A DNA stretch of 64,000 nucleotides from Chinchilla lanigera (GCF_000276665.1 NW_004955466.1:8584070-8648069); one strand, 5' to 3'. Counted from the stretch's first letter, positions 24,291 to 36,496 are shown. Numbers and translations are program-made. Notes: generated from the letters alone by a model not told the origin.

Positions 24291-27164
24291 GTATCCACCA
24301 ACAAAAGGATGAGTAAAATATATACCTAATAGAGCATTCTACTTACATGACAGGAAAATCATCTGCTACAAATGGGATTGAGATAAATAAAGTTCAAGAA
24401 TTTTATTTCATAAGAATACACTTCTAGGTTGCTAGAGAATGGCTGAGTTATTATAAATAAGGTTTTTTGTTGCTGTTGTTGTTTACTAGAAGTGACAACA
24501 TTGTGAAATGTTTAATAACTGAATCCAGGAGTGATTAGACATCTTTTTGAGGATTTAATTGAAAGGAAAAATTTTGGGAAAGTCATTTTTTCACTGACAT
24601 TAAATGCATGAATGCAACTATATTTAGTCTGGATAATAAATGGAAGACTATTCTGGATGAGTGGAAGTGAAGAATTTACTTGAATGCAAATGAATGAGAT
24701 TTTTAGACAGCAACATGGAGAGTCTCCAAGTATTTTGCTTCTCTGTGAAATGTAAATATTACCATGGTCTAATCATTACTGACTGACTTTACATACATTA
24801 TGTAAACTTATGAAGTTTTATAATAAAATGCTGTCAGTGTTTTTTTCCCTAAGTTTACTTGGAATGTTTAGAAAATTTTGCAAATTTACAAACCAAGAAT
24901 TAATTATTTTGATATTTTTGCCTTCTGAAAGCCAACAATTATGGGGGAGATACCCAAATAAGTCAATAATCTATTTTTGTAGTTAAGATATTTTATAATA
25001 TATTGCCTACCAATTAGAAGATAACTGAAGTCAATGAGCATTCGAAATAAATCTTTACTGAGGTTTTCAACATAGGGTTTAGTTATTTATCTGAGTATTT
25101 TATAAATATTAGTCCATGAGAAAATTTTCATTTGTTCTTACTTAGAAAAATAAGGATGGTGTAGCAAGTTTTTCACAAATCTAGACCTGTGTAACTTAAA
25201 AGACTGCATTTTATTATGATCCTCTTTAATTTTTTATATTAAAAGGTGAAGAGGGTAGGTGGCAAGATTTTTAACGTCCTCAACCCACTTGCATATGTGT
25301 CATATTTTAAAATAATAAAACATCTTTCAGCACAGTCAGTATTGGCTATGGAGCTTCCATGAGCTGTTTGGAAGATGTGATATATCAGATTTTAAATTAA
25401 TAAAGCAGCCTCACTGCAGTCAACATTGACTATGGACCTGCTATGAGCACAATCTTTTCCTGGAAAAACAAAACTCCAACAGTTGAATATATTAACTATT
25501 AGGACCATAGGTATACATCTTTATAGTTTAACTTAAATCTATATTCTGGATGTGTGACCTGGGACAAGTCATTTGACTTCATAATCTCTACATTTTTAAT
25601 TTCTAGTGGATTAAGTGGGGAGTTCAACAGTATCTACTTTAGGTTTACATGACATAATGTACTTGGCATAATGCTTGTCTCAACAGATTTTCTAGCTCTT
25701 TACTGTCCTATTATTTTATGAGACCAAAGATCTTCCATTCATTTAGAACATGAAACTTTCTCATATTTGAACATAGTGGGTAAGAGAACCAGAGAATTAT
25801 AAAGACAATTTTACTCTTTGCCCCATGGGAATGTCTTCTATAGAGGGCCCCATTCCCTTTGATCCCTACAGACACCAGCCACCTACAAGCTGAATCACAC
25901 TGTTCTGATCCTAAACACAAAAGCCAGGTTGATTGAAGCCAAGTTCTAGGAGCTCTGTCTGAAGTGGTAGTTACAGGGAACTGGAGAAGATGATAGTTCT
26001 CACATGGCATTCATCAGAAGCACAAGAAAACTTCTTAAATAGACCACGAAGTAAGACCCAACGTGTATCTACTGAGCTCCAGTTATATTAATCTATTAGT
26101 TTTTTGTTGTTGTTTTTTTTTTTTTTTTTTACATTCATGGTCCTTTTTCTAATTTAAAGAGAAAAAAATAAAACAAAATTTCAAAACAAGATAATAGGAG
26201 GGTAACAATGGTTACTACATTGCCTATTGTTACCTTTACATTAGTTACTCAGAGTCCAAGATATAGGTCTAGAGAGCCCTTCCCAGTCCTCCTCATGGCC
26301 CAGCAAGTTTATATTTGTAATCCCATGAAAAGTTATTGGAATTCTAGTGAGTTAATTCCAACCTACCACTTCCAGTGCAGCCCATGGTGAGAATAAAGAC
26401 ACTAAAGCGTATTTGTAGTTATGGGGAACCAAGGGGTCCTAAGCCCAGCCATGATGATGGCTAAATGGAACAAAGGCCTTGACCCAAGGCCAAAACTAGT
26501 TTTTATTCATTCATGAAGAAGGGAGTAGCTTGAGGATGAGTGGCTGTGAGAATGGCAGGAAATATGTGAGTGCCGTGAGCTGGGATAGGTAGGAGGCCTG
26601 AAATTACCCCTGCCATATGCAGACAGAAAGATATGTAGAAAGAGTAATCTGCATAACACAATTGAAATAGTATCTAATATTTTGGGGTGAATGCTTCAGC
26701 TCTGATGAGTAATCTTTGAAGCCCCTTCAGGAAGTCATAGCCTCTGTTCCCAAGGCTTGACCCCACCCAACAGCATGGAGCATTGGTTCACACATCCCAG
26801 CTCACTCGAGGGAGCAACGGGGGATCCAGGGAAATACGCCTGCCATCCCCAAAGATTACCATCAGCACTTTGGCTAGACCCATATGCATTGCTTAAAGCC
26901 AATTGAAGGAATAAGGAAAGGGTCCTAGCTAGCTCTGTACATACCAATATATGGAAATAGGGTCAGGCTCAGCCAAAATGGAGCCAATTTCTCCCCTTTC
27001 AAGGAGAGTTGCCTAAGTGGTCCTCCACAATAGGCATTTAATTGTCCAAACAATATTAGCTGTTCAATGAACTAAAAGAAATTATTAACTGTCTTAACTA
27101 TCTTGTGTGTGTATATATATGCATATATATACATATATATTTTTTAGACTCCATTGCATAAAGA
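24291..27164. other. Intergenic, AT-rich, no gene recognised
   Basis: No exon-like block. A T run lies at 26118-26140. 26400-26950 is less AT-rich and may be an unrecognised old repeat. A (TA)/(CA)n microsatellite at about 27107-27141 borders the L1 that follows. Confidence 0.5.
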
Positions 27165-27436
27165 CATCTTTTTTTAGGGTTGATCTATCTTTTTGCTACA
27201 ATGGGGTGTTAAAGTCCCCTATTATGATTGTGTTACTGATTATTTCATGTCTGTTAAAATTTGTCTTATATAGTGGGGCACTCCTGTATATGGTGCATAG
27301 ATATTTATGGTTGTTATCTCTTCCTCTTGTACTTTTCCCCTAACATGTATGTAATGACCTTCTTTATCTCTTTTGATCATTCTTGGTTTGAAGTTCACAT
27401 TGTTTGCAAACAGAATAGCTACCCCTGCTTTTTTCT

Positions 27437-27526
27437 TTTTTTCTTTCCTGGTACTGGGAATCGAACTCACAACCTTGTGCTTGCCAGGCAGGTGCTGTGC
27501 AACTGAGCTAAATCCCAAGCTCCCAT
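27437..27526 (-). repeat. ID SINE inside L1 copy A, with TSD
   Basis: Antisense ID: TTCCTGGTACTGGGAATCGA, CTTGTGCTTGCCAGGCAGGT and AACTGAGCTAAATCCCAAGC. A perfect 14-bp duplication CCCTGCTTTTTTCT lies at 27423-27436 and 27527-27540. Because it interrupts the L1 endonuclease remnant it is younger than that L1. Confidence 0.93.
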
Positions 27527-28849
27527 CCCTGCTTTTTTCTTGGTTCCTGTTGCATGATGTATAGTTTTCCATCCTTTGACTTTCAGTCTATGAATTTCCT
27601 TTTGGGTTAAATGTGTTTCTTGTATACAGCATATTTTTGGATTTTGTTTCTTGGTCCACTCTGCCAGTCTGCTTCTTTTGATTGGTGAATTGAAGACATT
27701 TACACTGACATGTATTGCCTTATCTTTGTCATGTTATTTTCCTGCTGTTGGTTCCCTACTTTTCCCCTCTGTTTAATTGCTTGCTCTGCTTGGTGGTTCC
27801 CTTCTACTGTTCTTGGAATTGTGGCCATTTTTATCTCTTTCTAGAATGTCTTTCAGTACTCTTTGTAGGATTAGTTTGGATTTCATGACTTTCTTCAGCT
27901 GTTCTTTGTCATCGAAGTATTTTATTTCGCCATTAGTTCTGAGGGATAGTTTTGCAGGGTATATCAATCTGGGTTGGAAGTTGTTTTCTTTCAGGGCCTG
28001 AAATAATTCACTCCAAGCTCTTCTTGACTTGATGGTTTGTACTGAGAAATCTGCTATGATTCTGATGGGCCTTCTTTATAGGTGATGTTTTTTCTAACAG
28101 CTTTTAATATTCTGTTCTTTTGCTGAATTTCTGAGATCTTGATTATTGTATGTCTGGATGTAGTTATTTTGTTTATGGCTAATCAGAGTTCTATATGACT
28201 CACTTACTGTATGTCATATTCTTTTTCCATGCTTGTGAAATTTTCTGCTATTACTTCTGCAAATAGTCTTTTTATGTCATTTGTGTTAACACCTGCAGTT
28301 GCATTCACACCTATCAGTCTTATATTGTTTTTCTTTGCACCATCTTGTAGCTGTTGAATTGTTATTTCCTGGTTCGCTATTTTTAAGAGATCTTTCCTTT
28401 CACAGTTGCTAGCTGCAGTACTGTCTTCAAGGCTTGAAAGTCTATCTTCAGTTTCACTCAAGCGGTTTTGCCAGCTTTGGATGGAATTTTTAATTTCCTG
28501 GATATCCCATTGAATCTGTCTCATGTACTCTAATTGTTTCCTATATTTTTCATTCAAGGTTTCTATCATTTTTCTATGCTCTATTTTTATCTATGTCTTC
28601 TTTAGATGTGCTGAGCAATTCTTTCATTATTGTTGTCATTTCTTTTTTTTAACCTGAGAAATTATTTCTAATCTGATTTCTTCTGTATCATGATGGGAGT
28701 TATTTCTTTACTTCAGTTACTATCATTTCAGAAATTTCAAGTGTGTAACTTTCAAGTTCTTCTATGTTGATGTCTCCTGGACTTGTTCTGGGTGGGGTGG
28801 AGGTCTGAGATTGCATTTTGCTCCTTCATTTTGTCATTTTCAAAGATCC

Positions 28850-29180
28850 TGAGGTTCTGGGCACTCGCCATTGCTCCCATGGTCGGGGGCGGGTAGCAGG
28901 ATGTAGAGCTGCTTCTTTCCCAGGCGGCTCACTGAAGCTTCTGCATTTCCCAGGTACTCAGCATCCCTCCTGCGATCATGGGGGTGGGGCAGAGTGTAAG
29001 TTCTCTCTTCCTGGGCAGCTCACTAAAGGTCCTGAGTTTCCCTGGGGCTCAGGATCGCTCCTGTGATGGTATGTGGCGTGGACTGTGGCTCACTGAGGCT
29101 CCTGCAGCCACCCCCCCCCCAGAGCTCAGCATGGCTCCTGCAATGGTGTGGAGGGATGGGACAGAGCTCAACAAGGTTCC
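28850..29180 (-). repeat. Degenerate ~90-bp tandem units in L1 5' UTR
   Basis: GC-rich array with about 3.5 units. GCTCACTGAAGCTTCTGC (28926), GCTCACTAAAGGTCCTGA (29017) and GCTCACTGAGGCTCCTGC (29087) recur, as do CTCCTGCGATCATGG (28970), CTCCTGTGATGGTATG (29057) and CTCCTGCAATGGTGTG (29131). Monomer arrays at L1 5' ends act as promoters in some rodents (known); here that role is inferred. Confidence 0.6.
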
Positions 29181-29205
29181 CAAAGCTGTCCTGGGTTCGG
29201 TGTTG

Positions 29206-32200
29206 TTTTAATATTTAGATCTCTGATCCATTTTGAATTTATTTTAGTGCATGATGAAAGATATAGGTCCAATTTTAATCTTTGACATATGCAGAGTAAG
29301 TTTTTCCAGTACCATTTATTAGAGAGGCTATGTTTCTTCCAGTGAATGTGTTTAGTTAGCACTTTTGTCAAAGAGAAGGTGGCTGAGTATGTATGGAGTT
29401 GTTTCAGCATCTTCTAATCTGTTGCACTGATCTTTGGATGCAGCTTTTTTTGCTAGTATCATGCTATTCTTATCACAGCAGCTTTATAGTACAATTTCAG
29501 GTCAGGGATTGTGATGCCCCCTGCCTTGCCTTTGTTGCCCAGAATTGCCTTTGCCATTCTAGGTCTCTTCTGGTTCCAAATAAATTTTAGGATTGTTTTC
29601 TCTAATTCTGTGATATGGTATTGGAATTTTGATTGGAATTACATTAAATCTGTGTAACAGTTCTGGAAGTACGGCCATTTGCACTATATTGGTTCTTTCT
29701 ACTGAGTATGGGATATCTTTCAATTTTCTGATATCCTTTTCAATCTATTTCAGAGTACTGTAGTTTTCAATGTGGAGGTCTTTTACATCCTTCATTAGAT
29801 TGATTCCTAGGTATTCCTTTTTTGGGGGATGTTATTGTGAAAGGCATTGTTTCCCTAATTTCTCTCTCAATTTGTTATTCATGTACAGGAAGGCTATTGA
29901 TTTTTGAGTGTTGACTTTGTATCCAGCTATGTGACTAAATTTTCTTAGTAAATCTAGCAATTTTTTAGTGGAGTTTTTGGGGTCTTCTATGTAGAGTATC
30001 ATGTCATCTGCAAATAATGATAACTTCACTTCTTCCTTTCCTATCCTTATTCCTTTTATTTCTCTCTCGTCTAATTGCTCTGGCTAGTTTCCAGGACTAC
30101 GTTAAATAAGAGCGGAGACAGTGGATGTCCTTGTCTTGTTCCTGATTTTAGANNNNNNNNNNNNNNNNNNNNNNNNNNNNNNNNNNNNNNNNNNNNNNNN
30201 NNNNNNNNNNNNNNNNNNNNNNNNNNNNNNNNNNNNNNNNNNNNNNNNNNNNNNNNNNNNNNNNNNNNNNNNNNNNNNNNNNNNNNNNNNNNNNNNNNNN
30301 NNNNNNNNNNNNNNNNNNNNNNNNNNNNNNNNNNNNNNNNNNNNNNNNNNNNNNNNNNNNNNNNNNNNNNNNNNNNNNNNNNNNNNNNNNNNNNNNNNNN
30401 NNNNNNNNNNNNNNNNNNNNNNNNNNNNNNNNNNNNNNNNNNNNNNNNNNNNNNNNNNNNNNNNNNNNNNNNNNNNNNNNNNNNNNNNNNNNNNNNNNNN
30501 NNNNNNNNNNNNNNNNNNNNNNNNNNNNNNNNNNNNNNNNNNNNNNNNNNNNNNNNNNNNNNNNNNNNNNNNNNNNNNNNNNNNNNNNNNNNNNNNNNNN
30601 NNNNNNNNNNNNNNNNNNNNNNNNNNNNNNNNNNNNNNNNNNNNNNNNNNNNNNNNNNNNNNNNNNNNNNNNNNNNNNNNNNNNNNNNNNNNNNNNNNNN
30701 NNNNNNNNNNNNNNNNNNNNNNNNNNNNNNNNNNNNNNNNNNNNNNNNNNNNNNNNNNNNNNNNNNNNNNNNNNNNNNNNNNNNNNNNNNNNNNNNNNNN
30801 NNNNNNNNNNNNNNNNNNNNNNNNNNNNNNNNNNNNNNNNNNNNNNNNNNNNNNNNNNNNNNNNNNNNNNNNNNNNNNNNNNNNNNNNNNNNNNNNNNNN
30901 NNNNNNNNNNNNNNNNNNNNNNNNNNNNNNNNNNNNNNNNNNNNNNNNNNNNNNNNNNNNNNNNNNNNNNNNNNNNNNNNNNNNNNNNNNNNNNNNNNNN
31001 NNNNNNNNNNNNNNNNNNNNNNNNNNNNNNNNNNNNNNNNNNNNNNNNNNNNNNNNNNNNNNNNNNNNNNNNNNNNNNNNNNNNNNNNNNNNCCAATGCA
31101 TTAATTTCTGCTCTGATCTTTCTAATTTCCTCCCTTACATAAGCTTTTGGCTTAGCCTGCTCTTCCTTTACTAGGAGTTTGAGGTTCACCATTAAGTTGT
31201 TTACTTCCATTTGCTCTGTTTTCCTGATATGGGTATTCACTGATAAAAATGTCCCTCTTAGGACTGCTTTCATTATGTCGCATAGATTCTGGTATACTGT
31301 ATTGTTATTATCCTTTAATTGTGGAAACTGTCTAATTTCTTCTTTAATTTCCTCTGTGACCCTTTGGTTGTTCAGGAGGGTGCTATTTAATTTCCAAGTG
31401 TTTATGCAGTTCCTGTGGTTTCTTTTGCCACTGATTTCCAATTTCATTGCACTATGGTCTGATAATATGTATGGGATGATTTCAATTCCTTTGCATTTGC
31501 TAAAGCATGTTCTATGAGCTAGTGTGTGGTCTACTTTGGAGAACATCCCATACACAGCTGAGAAGAATGTGTATTCTGATGTTGTGGGGTGGAACACCCT
31601 GTAGAGATCTACTAAGTCCTTTGGTTTAAAAGTTTGGTTCAGTTCTCACATTTCATTGTTGACTTTTGTCTAGTGGATCTGTCTTTTTGTAACAGTGGGA
31701 TATTGAGATCCCCCAATATAGTTGTATTAGTGCTTATTTGATTTTTCATGTCTGTTAATACTTGTTTTATATAGTTGGATGCACTGGTATTTGTTGCATA
31801 TATATTTATGATTGTTTTTCCTTCCTCTTGGATTGTTTCCTTTACCAGGATATAGTGATCTTTTTGTCTCTCTTGGTCTTGGCTTGAAATTTACTTTGTC
31901 TATAAATAGAGTAGCTATCACTGCTTTTTTTCTGAGTTGCTGTCACATGGGATATTGTTTTCCATCCTTTGACATTCAGTCTATAAATCTTTTTGAATTA
32001 AATGTGCATCTTGTATGCAACATATTGTCAGATGTTGCTTCTTGATCCTTTCTGCATTTGTGTCTTTTGATAACATATTGATTTATCCTTGTCATTTTCC
32101 TGTTGTTGGCCCCCCCTTTTTTCCCTCACTCTGTTTGTTTGCCTTGCCTCATAGATTCCTTCTGTTGGGGTTCATGGAGTTGTAGTCCTTGTTATCTCTT

Positions 32201-33355
32201 TCTAGAATGTCCTTCAAAACAGTTTGAAGTGCTGGTGTGGTGGTTACAAATTTCCTGAGATGTTCTTGTTATGGAAGTATCTTATTTCTCCACCACTTTT
32301 GAAAGATAGTTATGCAGAGTATATCAATCTGGGTTGAAGGTTGTTTTCCTTTAGGGCTTGAAATACTTCACTCCAAACTCTCCTTGACTTGAGGGTTTCT
32401 GTTAAGAAGTCTGCTGTGGTTCTGATGGATTTTGCTTTATAGATGATTTGTTACTTTCTTCTAACAACTTTTTAGTAATCTGATCTTGCGTTGAATTTCT
32501 GGAATCTTGACATATGCCTGGCTGTAGATTTTTTTTCATCACAGCTAATTGGAGTTCTATATGCCTCACTTGTCTGTATGTCAAAAAAATTTTTTTTCTC
32601 TACCAGGGAAGTTTTCTGCCGTGACACTTGTGAATAGTTTTTTTTTAAAAATATATCATTTATGCTATCTCCTGCTTTTTCATTGACTCCAATCAATCTA
32701 TTCTTCTTTGCCTCATCTAGCAGCTCTGGATTGATTTCTAATAGTCCATTGCCATTTTAAAGAAATCTTTCTTTTCATGTTCACTAACTGCAGGACTGTC
32801 TTCTGTATCTGAGATCCTGTCCTCACAGTGGCTTAACCTGCTGCAGATCCTTTCAATGGAATTTTTATTCTCCTGGATATCTGAATCTGCCTTATGGATT
32901 CCATTTCTTTCCTATACTGAGCATTCATGGCTTCCATAATTTTCTTAAGCTCTTTTTTTTTTTTGTCTGTATCTGCTCTAGAGTCACTAAGCGTTGTTTT
33001 CATTGAGGACACCATCTCTGCAGCTATTTGGGAAATTATTTCTGATTTGATTTTTTTCTAAAGCCCTTTTCAATCGCTTTGTTGTTCCCACTTCAGGGAG
33101 GCCACGTGGTGGCTTTCAGATTGGCCTACCTCACTGCCCCCCTGGATTGCCTTTGGTGAACTGGGTGTGTGGGATTGTATCTTGTTTAAGTGTCTTCTCA
33201 TTTTCTTTTTTTAGTTTAATTCCTGGGATGATGCTTATAAATTGCCTGTGGTGTGTTACTTTATTGCTAGTATTTAGAACCCTTAGGAAATGACTACTTC
33301 TCCAAAGAATCTTCCAGGTGTAGCTGGTTTTATGGTTTTTAGTCTGTTGCAAGAT
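29206..33355 (-). repeat. L1 copy B, antisense, nearly complete body
   Basis: Read on the minus strand: 5' region and ORF1 remnants (33352-32400), ORF2 endonuclease start (31921-31727), endonuclease end with the SDHSAMKLEI motif (31597-31093), the gap, then reverse transcriptase with SGTRQGHPLSPLLFN (about 30150-30075) and [12 protein letters not shown] (30029-29990), and the connector down to about 29206. ORF1 and ORF2 both contain stops and frameshifts. The 3' end is missing where copy A begins. Confidence 0.85.
30153..31092. other. Assembly gap, 940 N
   Basis: A run of 940 N inside L1 copy B, between the end of the endonuclease and the reverse transcriptase SGTRQG motif. Those landmarks are usually some 290 codons apart, so the gap size fits the missing piece. 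Open frames reported across the N are not real. Confidence 0.98.
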
Positions 33356-33498
33356 CCGACATCTTCAAGTTGTTGGGGATGAGAAGTTGCTGCCTTTTTG
33401 ACCAGTCCCTGGTTCTTTTGGCACTCTGCTACTGTACTTTCTATCACCAATCTCAGTCTTAGAATACCAGGCAGAATAGCTGTTTAGAACAATTATGG

Positions 33499-33555
33499 AG
33501 GCTGGGGATTTAGCTCAGTGATGCAGTGTCTCCTTGGCAAGCATGAGGTCCACCA
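33499..33555 (+). repeat. Truncated ID SINE
   Basis: GGCTGGGGATTTAGCTCAGT, GATGCAGTGTCTCCTTGGCA and AGCATGAGGTCCA match the first two thirds of the ID consensus in this window. The 3' box and A tail are missing. Confidence 0.8.
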
Positions 33556-34009
33556 GCTACTAGTCTTTCAAGTCCACTACTCCCCTCCACTGCTCTCTCT
33601 CTGTGGAGGCCTCTGGGTTCACCAGCTGTCACCATGTGTCCACAGATTTGAATTGCCCCTCTTTCACAATGAGCCCCATCTCAGGGAGAAGGCACCACCA
33701 GATACTTCCTTACTCTTCATTGAAGTTTGTCCCTTCACTTTCTCCATGGGCTTTAATTCACACCTCAGATCCTTCCTGGACCCACTTCCCTCCCTCTTGT
33801 CTTCCTCTCATTGCTACCTTTCAGCATTTGGATGGCAACACTCTGCAAGGCTCTTTCTCTGTTGCTCACCACTCTGCCATCTCAGCTGTTTCTCCAATCT
33901 GTTAGCTATTTTGAGAGATGCTAAAATTTAGATGACATAATTCTTATCTTTTTTTTAGTTAAAACTGATACAGAATGAGTTGTTTACATGTCAAAAGCTA
34001 AATAACACA
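33556..34009. other. Intergenic, no gene recognised
   Basis: Two overlapping open frames (137 and 100 codons, 33518-33931) lie here. The longer begins inside the ID SINE and neither resembles a known protein; composition is pyrimidine-rich. Confidence 0.5.
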
Positions 34010-34405
34010 AATTTTAAAAGCATTTTCTACATTATTGATGAGAATATAAATTAATAAATCCTTTAATGGAGGGCAATTTAGTAATACTTACCAAAACAAG
34101 AAATGCACATACACTTTGATCCAGAATTCCAGTTAAATGGATAAGAATTTGTCCTATAGATAAATATATATGCTAAATGATGTATTTTTTACAAAGATAA
34201 AAATGGTAGCATTATATAAAACAATAAAATTTTTGAAATTAAAAAACTAAGTAGTAATAGGAAACAAAGTATGATATATGCACTGACGGGATATTATACC
34301 ACTGTTAAAGAGTTACATACTTTTATATGCATTGACACAAAATAATTTCCAGAACATACCGCAAAAACATAAATAGACACGTGGAACTACATCAAACTTA
34401 AGAAC

Positions 34406-34446
<41 letters not shown>

Positions 34447-34745
34447 AAATGGCAACCTACAGACTGAGAGAAAACCTTTGCAAGCCATATACTTGATAAG
34501 GGACTAATACCCCAAACAGCTCAGTTACAATATCAACAAAACCCCCTCAATAACTGGATTCAAAAGTGAGCAAAGGATGTAATTAGAAATGTCCCCGAAA
34601 AAGACAGATGAACCAAGGTATACAAAAAGATGCCTCACATCACTAATTATTAGGTAGATGCAGAACAACACACAATGAGATACCGCCTCACACTTGTATG
34701 AACAGCTGTTACCAAAGACAGAAACAAATGCTGTGTGAAGGGGAA
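34010..34745 (+). repeat. L1M ORF2 and 3' fragments (sense), split by (CA)n
   Basis: 34010-34400: GGAGGGCAATTTAGTAATAC, CACTTTGATCCAGAATTCC. 34445-34745: CAGACTGAGAGAAAACCTTT, GATAAGGGACTAATACCCC, TGCCTCACATCACTAATTAT and CAATGAGATACCGCCTCACA. Both belong to the ORF2 end of old L1. Their order relative to each other is reversed from the L1 consensus, so two insertions or a rearrangement are involved. Confidence 0.75.
34408..34441. repeat. (CA)n microsatellite
   Basis: About 17 uninterrupted AC units between two L1M pieces. Confidence 0.96.
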
Positions 34746-34824
34746 GTATTTTGAGGGGGATTAGCAGCAGTGTGTTTTTGAGTGAAATACAATTTTTAAA
34801 ATTTAAACATTTGCCATATTTTTA

Positions 34825-35010
34825 CATCACACCTCATAGGGTACAAATATTTTCTCAAGATTCTGCTTTCAATTATGTTGGATAAATATCTGGAAGTGGG
34901 ATTTCTTGGTAATATGGTATTTTTAATGTTTTCACGAATATCCATACTGTTTTCCATAATGGCCACACTATTTTACATTCCCACTAACAGTACCCATGTC
35001 CAAATTTCTT
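34825..35010 (-). repeat. L1M fragment, antisense
   Basis: CAAATATTTTCTCAAGATTC TGCTTTCAATTATGTTGGAT, GGAAGTGGGATTTCTTGGTA, CATACTGTTTTCCATAATGG and TTTTACATTCCCACTAACAG match the antisense end of L1M ORF2. It lies between sense L1M pieces on both sides. Confidence 0.8.
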
Positions 35011-35369
35011 TAGTTATACAGTCATGAATGCCCCACTTTTCTGAATCAATTCAAGATGTTTACCTTTGATGGTCAAGTCTTTTTGACTTTGGGGAGAGAC
35101 AGAAGCCACATGGTGCCAGATCTGCTGAGTAAGGTGGATGAGGACACACTGCAATGCTTTTACGAGTTTGCCTTTCTACCGAGTGGTACTTGGCCGCAGC
35201 ATTTATGTTTTTTGATCATACTTCATAGACACTCACTCAGAACTGATTCAGAAAGTGGTAAGAACAATGGGATGTATTTTAAGTGAGAGAGGGTTTTTTT
35301 TAAGGTGATTAATGGCAGTGTGTTTTTTATTATAATTAGTTTTTAAAATGTAATCATTCACCACATATT

Positions 35370-35890
35370 TTGATTACACTGAGTATGCTCATTGCAGCAT
35401 TATCCATTATAGTCAATAGGAGGCAAGTCTAAATGTCTAATGGAGGATAAATAAATTGTGATATATACATACAATGGAATGTTGTCTTAAAAATGAAGAA
35501 AATCCTGCCATATGTTGCAAGTTGGATGAAACTTGAGAACAATATGCTAATGACAACATGTCAGTCACAAAAGGACACACTCTACGTGCATGATTCCACT
35601 GTAAGAGCAGGTAAAGGAGTCAAACTCATAAAACTCATAAAAATAGGAAGTAAAATGGTAGTAGTCAAACTCATAAAAATAGGAAGTAAAATGGTAGTAG
35701 TCAAACTCATAAAAATAGGAAGTAAAATGGTAGTCTTTAAGGGCTGCCAAGAGGGGGAAATACTGTAGGTCAGTCATGAATTTTAGTCATGCCAGATGAA
35801 AAAGTTTTAGATATATGCTGTACATTGTGAGTATAATTAACAAAACTGACATATACTTAAAGGGCTAAGCTGGCAAACAAGTTAGGTGTG
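35370..35890 (+). repeat. L1M 3' end (sense)
   Basis: CATTGCAGCATTATCCATTA, TACAATGGAATGTTGTCTTA, ATGATTCCACTGTAAGAGC and, after a triplicated block, GATGAAAAAGTTTTAGATAT and TTAACAAAACTGACATATAC. This is the usual order of the L1M 3' UTR. Confidence 0.75.
35619..35735. repeat. 36-bp tandem triplication within L1M 3' UTR
   Basis: Unit starting GTCAAACTCATAAAAATAGG repeats three times (first copy 45 bp because AAACTCATA is itself doubled; then 35664-35699 and 35700-35735). The later copies are identical. The 36-bp period is a multiple of three, so both strands keep a spurious open frame. Confidence 0.96.
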
Positions 35891-36319
35891 TTTTCTGCTT
35901 TTGATTTTACGAACAACTAAAAACATAAGATGCTAAGTGAAGTCCAGATACAGATGGAGTCCTACGCCAGCATTTGTATACACATATGCTTGTGCATCCC
36001 CTCCCATATCTCCCATATATATATACACACACACAAAATCAGGCACAGAATGTATTTGGAAGGAAATATAAAGTTGTCAAAATGGTTGCTTCCAAGGAGA
36101 AAAACTGGTTGTTTGGGGCAGAAGTGGGAGGGAGGAAATTCTGTAAATTTTGGATTTGTATCAGGGATATATATTCTCCAAAAAATGAATTACAAAAGCA
36201 ACATATCAAAAAATATAACAGATGGTACAAGATGCTAATGAAACATACCAAAATAATCATATAGTAAGGGGAATGAAGACAAAGTATTCACAGAGGTGTG
36301 ACGTAAGCTGTGTCTAGAA

Positions 36320-36367
36320 GAATTGGGAGCATTAGGATAGGAGGAATTGGGAGCATTAGGATAGGAG
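36320..36367. repeat. 24-bp tandem duplication
   Basis: Two identical units beginning GAATTGGGAGCATTAGGATA at 36320 and 36344, in otherwise unique sequence. Confidence 0.95.
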
Positions 36368-36496
36368 GAATAAAGCAATAAGGATATTCTGAGTATGTAT
36401 GTATGTAGAGGTAGTAGAATACTGAAAAGACCATATAGTCTATTAGATTCCTTATGTATTTATTGAACAAAATAATTTGCTCCAGAGTACCAGGCA

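Larger units (their letters stand above)
27165..29205 (-). repeat. L1 copy A, antisense, 5' portion
   Basis: Read on the minus strand: GC-rich 5' UTR (29200-28850), ORF1 remnant with a coiled-coil stretch and ENIRLIGV-like RNA-binding start (28569-28204, frame open for 121 codons), ORF1 C-terminal remnant (27967-27773), then the start of the ORF2 endonuclease (27572-27240, with GVAILFA-like segment). The element stops there, so it has a 5' end but lacks the rest of ORF2 and the 3' end, the opposite of ordinary L1 truncation. Frames are broken. Confidence 0.82.

Noticed and set aside
30071..31597. Frames of 317-508 codons on both strands
   Set aside because: They run through 940 N. Only the ends are real sequence, and the minus-strand one is a broken L1 ORF2.
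33518..33931. 137-codon frame on the plus strand
   Set aside because: Starts inside a truncated ID SINE and is overlapped by another open frame; no resemblance to known proteins.
35619..35735. CRISPR-like direct repeats
   Set aside because: Three adjoining 36-bp units with no spacers, inside an L1 3' UTR of a mammalian genome; a simple tandem expansion.
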